Below, one piece after another: positions 15,844-22,360 of a stretch of 22,360 nt of DNA; position 1 is the first letter of the stretch; every line of letters starts with the position of its first letter. A model generated the notes under the pieces. That model saw only the letters and a program-made list of their open reading frames with translations. It was not told the origin of the DNA and did not search any database. This DNA is from CAZYMF01 sp964648215 (lineage in GTDB: Bacteria > Desulfobacterota > Binatia > HRBIN30 > JACQVA1), in the NCBI GenBank assembly GCA_964648215.1, contig CAZYMF010000066.1, forward strand, positions 1 through 22,360. The letters run 5' to 3'. Position numbers and translations under genes: made by a program.

Positions 15844-18800
15844 TCACACCACCGAAGATGCCGGCCGGGGCACCACCTCCCGACGCGGACTGACGGCGAC
15901 GTCCGCGGGCAGCAGACATTCGGTCTGCTCCAGCTCGTAGGCCAACTCGAAGGTGGCAAAGATCTCCCGCGCGCGAACGAGGTGGCGCGCGCGCCCGGGA
16001 TCACCGATCGCCAGGTGCCGCCCGATCTCGTAGTGCGCCTGGCCCTCCTCCCAGGGCATGTCGAGCGCCTGCGCCAGCGGGATCACCGCCTCCCACGCAG
16101 CGCGCGCCCGCCGCGGGTGTCCCCGCAGCCAGAGCAGCAACCCGGTCCACAGCTTGAGCGACGGTTGCGCCAGGCGGTAGAGGCGTGCCACCCGTCGCAG
16201 GTTGCGCATCGCCTGCAGCGCCAGAGGCGCGATCCGCGCGCGCGGGACGTGACCGCCGTCCCACAGCCGCAAACAGGCTTCGGCGCAATAGGCGTACCCC
16301 GCCACGGCATAGTAGGTGAGCGGCGGCGCTTCGCGGACGAGGCGCAGATTCTCCTCGACGGCCTGCACGGCGAGAGGGTACCGCCCGAGGCGGAAGTACG
16401 CCGTGGCGCGCATCGCCGACACGTACAGCTCGGCGGTGCGATCGGCCAGGTGAGCGAAGTTGTTCGCCAGCCATGCCTCGAAGCGATCGAAGGCCTCGAG
16501 CCCGGCGACCGTCTGCCCTTCGGCCACCAGGCAGATGGCGACGCCCTCGCTGAACCAGGCCTGGCCCTGGACGTCGCCGCGCGCGCGCGGTGACACGCCC
16601 CCCGCCTCGTAGCGGCGCCGCGCCTCGGGGTACCGGCGTCGCAGGACGCAGGTCGAGGCGGTCATCGACGCAGCGATGTCCCGCCAGCGAGCGTCACCGA
16701 TCTCCTCGAAGGTGGCGAGCGCCTCGGCGAATGCCGCGTACACTTCCGGCCAGCGAGCCTCGCCGCTGTAGACGAAGCCCCGATTGAAGCACACACGGCC
16801 GTGACCGTAACGATCCCCGGCCTCACGGGCGGCCTCCTGCCCGCGGCGGAAGTAGTAGTCGCTGAACCTCGGCCCAAGCAGCATCGCGGCCAGCAAGCCG
16901 ACCATGGCGCTGCTGGTCGCCAGCTCGGGGGAGGCACCGGCGCGCTCGGCCAGGTTGAGCGCTCGCAGATTGGCGAGCGCCGCCGGCACGCTGTCGAGCG
17001 TCACGTACCACATCAGACCGAGCAGCTCGCAGAGGTGCGCCGTCTCGAGCACTTCGTCGCGGACGCGGCCGGCGGCGCCGCCGCGCCAGGACGGGAAGAG
17101 GCGGTGAGCGACCTGGCGCACGAGCTCGCGCCCGAGGCCGATGTATTGGCGGAGCGGGCGGCGGGGAAACGCCTGATCCATCAGCTCCAGGGCGCGCAGG
17201 GCATGATCGATGGCATCGGGAATCCGGCCCAGGCGATTGGTGGCGTCGGCGAGATGGCGGTGCCAGCGCGCCCGGCGGCGACCGTCGGGATCGGCGGCCT
17301 CGCCCAGCGGTACCTGCAGTCGCAGCGCCTCGTCGAGAAACTGCACGACCTCGCTGTTGGCGTACGAGGCCGCCGCCTGTTCACCGGCGCGCTCGAGCGC
17401 ATCGAGGGCGCGGCGACCCGCCGTGGGATCCGGGAGGCGCGCATCCACCGCGCGCCCCCAGTGATACGCCAGCAGCGGGTAGTGGGGCGCGAGGTCGCCG
17501 GCATACGTGCGCTCGTACCACTGCGCCACGGCGTGGTGGAGTTGACGCCGTTGGGCAAAGGCCATGAGATCGTAGGCGACGTCGCGGATGATGGCGTGTT
17601 TGAAGGCGTACGCATCCGCGCCCTCGCCGGGCGCGCGATGAATCAGGTCGAGATGGTCGAGCAGCTCGAGGTCGGCGGCGAGATGCGGCTTGTCGCCGTC
17701 GATGGGATACACGTCTCGCAGGGCGGCGCCGGAGAAGACCGGACCCAGGACACTGGCGACTTTGAGAGCAAGCTGCTGCCGCGCGGCGAGACGGTCGATG
17801 CGGCCGGTCAACGTCGCCTCGACCGTCTCGGGCAGCTCGAGGGAGCGCAGGTCACCGGCGCCGGGCGCGACGCGACATTCGTCGCCGCTGACGTGCACCA
17901 CGCCGGCGTCGCGCAGCGCGTGGGCGAGCTCCTCGGCGAACAGGGGATGTCCGCCGGCACGCTCGTGGATGAAGCGCAGCACCTGCTCCGACACCGTCCG
18001 CACGCCGAGGCGATCGGCGACGAGGGCGTCGCTCTCCTCCGCCCGCAGCAGCCCGACCTCGATCCGCTCGGTCTCCGGCGCCTGCAGCAAACGGCGGTAG
18101 GGCGGCGGCAGCGACTCGCCCAGCGGCCGCGTCACGACGACCATCAGAAGCGGCCGCACCCGCACCTGAATCATCTCCACGACCGCCCACGAGGCGGAGT
18201 CCAACCAGTGCGCATCCTCGAAGATCAGCACCAAGGGCCGGGCACGTGCCGTGTGCTCCACCAACCGCACGAGCAGCTCGTGGGTGTTGTCGGCGCGCGC
18301 ATCGCCGCTGATCTGCGCCGTCACCTCGTTCTCGGGAAAATCGAGGCCGAGGATCGGGTTGAGCAGCGGCGCCAGCGCCCGCAGGCGCGCGTTTCCCGAC
18401 CCCGGCCCGTCGGCCCAGGCCGCGAGCGTCTCACCGACGCGCTCGCGCCGTGCCTCGCGGTCCTCGGGCAGCTCGTCCAGGTGGAAGATCTGACTGACCA
18501 GCGGCCGGCACGCGTGGTACGCCGTAGCCAGGGCGATGGCATCGCCGGCACCAACAAGGGTGGCAACGCCGGCCTCTTGGGCGTGCTGCGTCAGGTCATT
18601 CACCAGGCGCGACTTGCCGATGCCGGCTTCGCCCTCGACGACCAGCGTACGGCTGGCGCCCGCGGCCATCTGCCGCACGCAGTCCCGCAAACGCGCGCGC
18701 TCCGCCGAGCGGCCGATCAGTGCCGCCCGGCACACCATCGCCGCCTTTCGGCTCCGCCCACGAGGGCGGTAGACCGCGATCGGATCGCTCTTGCCCTTGG

Positions 18801-20019
18801 CAGTGATCGCCGGCAGCGACTCGAAAGAGACCGCGGCCCGGCTCGCCTCGTAGGCGGCCGCATCGCAGAGAATGTCGTCGGTGCTCGCCTGCATGAGCCG
18901 CGCCGCGAGATTCACCGCGTCGCCGGCCATCGTGTACTCGCGACGGCGCGGGCTGCCGATCGCCCCGCAGAACGTCCGGCCCCAGCTCACCCCGATCGCA
19001 CAGCGCGCGCCGCCGGCGTGCAGCGCCGCCTGCAGCTCCAGCGCCGCCTGGACGCCGCGCACGGCGTCATCTTCGTGCGCCAGGGGGGGCAAGCCGAAAG
19101 CCGCCTTGACCACCGGGCCCCGGCTGTCCATTCCCAGCCGGGAGACGACCCCCTGGTAGCGGGCCAGGACGGCTTGCACGGTCGCCATCGTCGCCTGCGC
19201 CTGCGCCAGCGTCGTCTCGGTCCAGTCAGGCAACTGGATGAAGAGCGCGGTGACCCGGCGCCGTTCGGCGAGCCACTCGCCCTGGCCCGCGTCGAGACGG
19301 GCCAGGATGCCCGGCGGCACAAAGGCGCGTAACGTAGCGTCGGGGACCTCGTCGATCGGCGTCGGCGACAGCGGCGAGACCGGCACGGGGCGGGCGACGG
19401 CGTCGAGCCGCGCCGCGCCGGCCTCGAGGTCCGTGGCCGCGCAGCGGTCGCGAACCAGAGCCCACGCGGTCGCGGCGAGCACGACCTCCCCCGGTTGCGC
19501 CAGTCGCTCGGCAGCGCAGGCCGCGGTCACCGGAGCGCCGACGACGACGAACTCCATGTGCTCGGGCTCACCGACGCACAGGCCGGTGAGACTGCCCGCG
19601 CCGACGCCGACGCGCATCGACAGGCGAACACCGTCGTCCGCGTGTCCGCTCAACGTCGACTGGAGCGCGAGCGCACCCTGCGCGGCGCTCTGCGTCGCGG
19701 TCGCCAGGGCGTCCCCGTCCGCCGGCCACAGCGCAAAGAGCCCGTCACCCGCGAACTTCACGACGTCGCCGCCGTGCGCGGTCACGACGTCGATGATCGT
19801 GCCGAAGTAGCCGTTGAGAATGCGGCTGAACTCCTCGGCTCCGCCAGGGCCGCGTTTGGCCAGCCGCTCGGCCAGCGCCGTCGACCCGGACACGTCGGCA
19901 AACAACACGGCGCCGTGAAACGAGACGGCACAAGGCTCGAGCTTGTTCCCATCGGCCACCAGATGGCGCAGGACCATTGCCGGCACGTAGTTGGCCAGAA
20001 CCTCCCCGAGCGCAGGCAT
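15844..20019 (-). CDS. Soluble-adenylyl-cyclase-like protein: two cyclase domains, ATPase, helical-repeat tail
   Basis: A 1391-residue cytoplasmic protein with the order of mammalian soluble adenylyl cyclase. C1 (about 32-200) has metal aspartates D42 (VLFADVSGSTAL) and D92 (GGDVVKFAGDGLFALW), but has lost the Asn/Arg transition-state motif. C2 (about 254-418) lacks the metal aspartates but keeps N370 and R374 (EYTMAGDAVNLAARL). One composite active site between C1 and C2 is therefore expected. An AAA/NACHT-like ATPase follows, with Walker A GEAGIGKS (463-470) and Walker B VLIFEDAHWLDSAS (about 597-610), then a long Ala/Leu/Arg-rich TPR-like region to the end. The ATG is preceded by an in-frame TAA, fixing the start. 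It should make cAMP under control of its ATPase/TPR part; the signal is unknown. It converges on the ADC cluster. Confidence 0.9.
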   Translation of the reverse strand: MPALGEVLANYVPAMVLRHLVADGNKLEPCAVSFHGAVLFADVSGSTALAERLAKRGPGGAEEFSRILNGYFGTIIDVVTAHGGDVVKFAGDGLFALWPADGDALATATQSAAQGALALQSTLSGHADDGVRLSMRVGVGAGSLTGLCVGEPEHMEFVVVGAPVTAACAAERLAQPGEVVLAATAWALVRDRCAATDLEAGAARLDAVARPVPVSPLSPTPIDEVPDATLRAFVPPGILARLDAGQGEWLAERRRVTALFIQLPDWTETTLAQAQATMATVQAVLARYQGVVSRLGMDSRGPVVKAAFGLPPLAHEDDAVRGVQAALELQAALHAGGARCAIGVSWGRTFCGAIGSPRRREYTMAGDAVNLAARLMQASTDDILCDAAAYEASRAAVSFESLPAITAKGKSDPIAVYRPRGRSRKAAMVCRAALIGRSAERARLRDCVRQMAAGASRTLVVEGEAGIGKSRLVNDLTQHAQEAGVATLVGAGDAIALATAYHACRPLVSQIFHLDELPEDREARRERVGETLAAWADGPGSGNARLRALAPLLNPILGLDFPENEVTAQISGDARADNTHELLVRLVEHTARARPLVLIFEDAHWLDSASWAVVEMIQVRVRPLLMVVVTRPLGESLPPPYRRLLQAPETERIEVGLLRAEESDALVADRLGVRTVSEQVLRFIHERAGGHPLFAEELAHALRDAGVVHVSGDECRVAPGAGDLRSLELPETVEATLTGRIDRLAARQQLALKVASVLGPVFSGAALRDVYPIDGDKPHLAADLELLDHLDLIHRAPGEGADAYAFKHAIIRDVAYDLMAFAQRRQLHHAVAQWYERTYAGDLAPHYPLLAYHWGRAVDARLPDPTAGRRALDALERAGEQAAASYANSEVVQFLDEALRLQVPLGEAADPDGRRRARWHRHLADATNRLGRIPDAIDHALRALELMDQAFPRRPLRQYIGLGRELVRQVAHRLFPSWRGGAAGRVRDEVLETAHLCELLGLMWYVTLDSVPAALANLRALNLAERAGASPELATSSAMVGLLAAMLLGPRFSDYYFRRGQEAAREAGDRYGHGRVCFNRGFVYSGEARWPEVYAAFAEALATFEEIGDARWRDIAASMTASTCVLRRRYPEARRRYEAGGVSPRARGDVQGQAWFSEGVAICLVAEGQTVAGLEAFDRFEAWLANNFAHLADRTAELYVSAMRATAYFRLGRYPLAVQAVEENLRLVREAPPLTYYAVAGYAYCAEACLRLWDGGHVPRARIAPLALQAMRNLRRVARLYRLAQPSLKLWTGLLLWLRGHPRRARAAWEAVIPLAQALDMPWEEGQAHYEIGRHLAIGDPGRARHLVRAREIFATFELAYELEQTECLLPADVAVSPRREVVPRPASSVV

Positions 20020-20159
20020 GATCTTCGGCGCTTACCACACACCGGGCGAACGACGTAAGCCCAAAGGCCAGTCAGTTGAGGGAGTTACTGCCAAGTTCGC
20101 GCCCTTCGAGACGGCCGCTGGGAAGGCGCGGTGCCAGGCGCCGTCGCGAGCACCGACCG

Positions 20160-20894
20160 CTACAGCAGCCCGCCCTCGGGGGCCGGCCGCGCGCGCTGAT
20201 TGAAGAGGAGCTTCTTCAACGCTTCGATCTCCTCGGCGGAGAGCTTCCCGTAGTCGGAAGCCAGGTCGGCGCCCACCGCCATCCCGCGCTGCACCGCGGG
20301 ACGCGCGCCGACCTCCTCGAACCAGCGCTTGAAATAGCGGAACTCGTTGATGTCCTGCCCCTGGTTCTCCCAGCCGACGGTCCACGGGTAGGAGATCATG
20401 TCGGCGATCGTGTACTCGTCGCCGGCCAGGTAGCGGCGGTCGTAGAGGCGATTGTTCATTACGCCGTAGAGGCGGTTGACCTCGTCGGTGAAGCGCCGCA
20501 CGGCGTAGGACTGGTCGCCCTGCGTATCGCCGAGCCGGCGGAAGTGGCCGCACTCCCCCGTCTTCGGCCCCTGGTTCGCCATCTGCCACATCACCCACTG
20601 GTCGACCTCGCAGCGAGCGCGCAGATCCTTTGGATAGAAGCGTCCCGCCTTCTCCGCCAGGTACATCATGATCGCCCCCGACTCGAACACGGAGATCGGC
20701 GCACCGCCGCCCGCGGGCTCGTGGTCGACGATGGCCGGCATGCGGTTGTTGGGGCTGATGCGGAGAAACTCCTCCGCGAACTGATCGCCGCGCCCGATGC
20801 GGCACGGAACGATGCGATAGGGCAAGCCGCACTCCTCGAGCAGAATCGTCACCTTCTTCCCGTTCGGCGTGGGCCAGTAATGCACGTCGATCAT
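20160..20894 (-). CDS. Nu-class glutathione S-transferase (YfcG/YghU-like)
   Basis: A 244-residue GST. The thioredoxin-like N-terminal domain begins MIDVHYWPTPNGKKVTILLE. The TPNG motif at residues 9-12 is the glutathione-binding Thr/Asn signature of nu-class enzymes such as E. coli YfcG, which act mainly as disulfide reductases. It continues RISPNNRMPAIVDHEP and SVFESGAIMMYLAEKAG, which supply the remaining glutathione contacts, then an all-helical C-terminal domain with YLAGDEYTIADMISYPW. ATG 20894 is chosen because it gives the family N terminus and has GGAGG six bases upstream. The open frame reaches 21230 only by reading through the palindromic repeat. It lies 140 bases upstream of the cyclase gene on the same strand. 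Confidence 0.92.
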   Translation of the reverse strand: MIDVHYWPTPNGKKVTILLEECGLPYRIVPCRIGRGDQFAEEFLRISPNNRMPAIVDHEPAGGGAPISVFESGAIMMYLAEKAGRFYPKDLRARCEVDQWVMWQMANQGPKTGECGHFRRLGDTQGDQSYAVRRFTDEVNRLYGVMNNRLYDRRYLAGDEYTIADMISYPWTVGWENQGQDINEFRYFKRWFEEVGARPAVQRGMAVGADLASDYGKLSAEEIEALKKLLFNQRARPAPEGGLL

Positions 20895-20957
20895 GCGCCG
20901 CCTCCGCGTGGATGTAGTGGGCTCATCTGATGGGTCATCCGCGCCAAAGTCAATAGC

Positions 20958-21191
20958 GTGCTGCCCCCCCTCACCCGACCCTCTCCCAGAGGAGTCTGTC
21001 GATTTTCTCGAGCGTCGGGGTTCCCCCCTTTGGAAAAGGGGGGTCAGGGGGGATTTTGAGATCGAATCATTCGGACAAATCCCCCTCAGTCCCCCTTTTT
21101 CAAAGGGGGAAGTCGGAGTGCGCCCATCCCCATCGAGAAAATCGACAGACTCCTCTGGGAAAGGGCGAGGGTGAGGGGATGAATGCAGCAC
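20958..21191. repeat. Nested palindromic intergenic repeat (MITE/REP-like)
   Basis: Two inverted-repeat layers share one centre near 21070. The outer arms 20985-21011 and 21133-21159 are perfectly complementary over 27 bases (core GAGTCTGTCGATTTTCTCGA). They extend with one gap to the CCCTCACCC/GGGTGAGGG ends and to GTGCTGC/GCAGCAC at the borders. Inside are G/C-run arms, around 21021-21057 and 21078-21112, each of which can itself fold. The RNA would form one long hairpin between the sulfatase stop and the GST start. It may serve as a terminator for the sulfatase transcript. The rest of this 348-base intergenic stretch (20895-21242) holds only the GST ribosome binding site and no gene. Confidence 0.85.
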
Positions 21192-21242
21192 CCTCTGCGT
21201 GCGCTCTTCGCCGCTTGCTCGACGCGGCACGCGCGCGCGGCC

Positions 21243-22360
21243 CTACTCCCGATGCAGCGCCAGGGCGGTCTCCTGCACCGCGTCGCGCGGGGCCAGAGCG
21301 GGGACCTCGAGCACCAGGCGCTCGATCGTGCCGGCGAACGGAAACGGCGGCCGGTAGTCGTCGCACACCGGGAAGCCGCGGTCCCGACCGACGAGCAGGC
21401 CGGCGCCGCCGATCTGCCAACGCAGCGGCATCCGCCGCGCGAACGGCCCCTCGGCGGCGACCTTGCCGCCGACCGCGAGCCGCATCCGACTCGCCTTCCC
21501 CGCCCAGTCGTACTCGACCACGATCGCGTGCCGGCCCGGCGCCAGGGGCTCGCTGCCAGCGTAGCGGAAGACCTCGCCCATGAGGTTGAAGACGATCACG
21601 GGCTTGCCTTCGAGCAGATACCACGCCCAGCCGTTGCTCCAGTCGCCGAGGGCGCAGAGGATTCCGCCGGCCGCGGCGCCGATCTCGATCTTGGCCAGCA
21701 GGCGAAAGCCGCCGCCGAGCGGGGGCAGCGCGTCTTCCGACACCGGGCCGCCGCCGGGGCGCAGCACCGCGCGCCAGCGCGGGCCCCACGGCGGCGGCTC
21801 GATCGCGGTGACGCGGCCGAGGAAGGAGTCCATCACCGGCAGGACGTTGTTGCGGCCGGCCTCCATCCACCACAGCTCGGTCAGGGCCTTGAGGCGCTCG
21901 GGGTTCCCGGCGCCGACGTCGTGCGCCTCGGCGAAGTCGTTGCCGAGGTCGAAGAGCGCCCAGCGATCCGTGTCGAAGTCGTGGCTGCCGGGAATGCGCT
22001 CGAACTCGACGCTGAGCTGGGAGCCGACGTGATCGGTGGTGGCCTTCCAGCCGTCGCAGTAGATGGCGCGGCTGCCCAGCATCTCGAAGTACTGCGTCTT
22101 GCGCGGCGCCGGCGCGTTCGGATCGGTGAGCACCGGCAGCAGCGAGGCGCCGTCGAGCGGCTGCTGCGTCACGCCGGCGAGGGTTTCCGGCGCCTCGACG
22201 CCGGCCGCCTCGAGGATCGTCGGCATGACGTCGATCGCGTGACAGAACTGCGAGCGGATCTCGCCGGCGGCGGCAAAGCGGCGCGGCCAGCGCGCAATCA
22301 TGGGTGTGCGCACGCCGCCGAGCCAGGTGTAGCGCTTCCACAGGCGCAGCGGCGTGTTGC
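21243..22360 (-). CDS. Sulfatase (arylsulfatase-like), C-terminal part
   Basis: The frame is open to the right edge, so the protein continues beyond the window; 372 codons are visible. The first visible residues, RLWKRYTWLGGVRTPMIARW, match the G.RVPLI..WP segment of arylsulfatases. They are followed by the second conserved block, FCHAIDVMPTILEAAGVEAP, with the aspartate typical of the family, and QQPLDGASLLPVL. The remainder (DFDTDRWALFDLGNDFAEAHDV and the later beta-rich region) matches the C-terminal domain of large bacterial arylsulfatases of the AtsA/PAS type. The formylglycine motif C-x-P-x-R lies outside the window, so activity cannot be judged. The stop TAG at 21243 is followed by the palindromic repeat. 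Confidence 0.9.
   Translation of the reverse strand, partial: NTPLRLWKRYTWLGGVRTPMIARWPRRFAAAGEIRSQFCHAIDVMPTILEAAGVEAPETLAGVTQQPLDGASLLPVLTDPNAPAPRKTQYFEMLGSRAIYCDGWKATTDHVGSQLSVEFERIPGSHDFDTDRWALFDLGNDFAEAHDVGAGNPERLKALTELWWMEAGRNNVLPVMDSFLGRVTAIEPPPWGPRWRAVLRPGGGPVSEDALPPLGGGFRLLAKIEIGAAAGGILCALGDWSNGWAWYLLEGKPVIVFNLMGEVFRYAGSEPLAPGRHAIVVEYDWAGKASRMRLAVGGKVAAEGPFARRMPLRWQIGGAGLLVGRDRGFPVCDDYRPPFPFAGTIERLVLEVPALAPRDAVQETALALHRE

Noticed and set aside
16801..19332. 843-residue plus-strand open frame opposite the cyclase gene
   Set aside because: Arg/Gly/His-rich sequence without family motifs, fully inside the convincing cyclase/ATPase gene.
21021..21112. CRISPR-like repeats in the G/C-run region
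   Set aside because: There are only two copies in inverted, not direct, orientation and no spacers, so it is a palindrome.
20895..21230. N-terminal extension of the GST frame by about 110 residues
   Set aside because: The extension translates the palindromic repeat. The family N terminus and GGAGG both point to ATG 20894.

Overview
The window is a GC-rich stretch of bacterial chromosome, probably from a metagenome-assembled genome, because a 10-base run of N at 11820-11829 looks like a scaffold gap. Gene content (sigma-54 activator, sulfatase, nu-class GST, DsbA-fold isomerase, amidohydrolase, large cyclase/ATPase) and the GGGGG-rich palindromic repeat would fit an uncultured deltaproteobacterial-type lineage such as Desulfobacterota or Binatota. 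That placement is an impression and no marker gene is present.

Layout. 1-90 is the 3' end of an unidentified gene. 90-1205 is a complete IS630-family element inserted in a CTAG site exactly at that gene's stop codon. 1404-2395 holds a small antitoxin-like ORF followed by a compact DUF433/DUF5615 toxin-antitoxin pair. 2520-3122 is a 2-hydroxychromene-2-carboxylate isomerase-like protein. 3232-6131 (minus) is a two-gene unit: an M24 peptidase-fold protein, then a YtcJ-type amidohydrolase. 6398-7969 is a GAF/AAA+/Fis sigma-54 activator. 8246-15794 is a run of three paralogous genes on the same strand. The first encodes a stand-alone acetoacetate-decarboxylase-like (ADC) domain. The next two encode proteins of about 1080 residues in which the same ADC-like domain is fused to a long FAD-type amine-oxidase-fold oxidoreductase. 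15844-20019 (minus, convergent) is a 1391-residue protein with the architecture of soluble adenylyl cyclase: two cyclase domains, an AAA-type ATPase and a helical-repeat tail. 20160-20894 (minus) is a nu-class GST. 20958-21191 is a nested palindromic repeat. 21243 to the window end is the C-terminal part of a sulfatase.

Most interesting system. The three ADC-like genes lie directly behind a sigma-54 activator gene. A near-consensus -24/-12 site at 8182-8198 lies just before the first of them. In all three proteins the Schiff-base lysine position is kept in a G-x-P-K-E motif, but the neighbouring lysine of classical acetoacetate decarboxylase is a glutamate. I infer a sigma-54-controlled pathway in which an ADC-fold catalyst works on, or shuttles, a keto or carbonyl substrate to or from a covalently linked flavoenzyme. 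The substrate is not visible from sequence. The convergent cyclase may or may not be linked to it.
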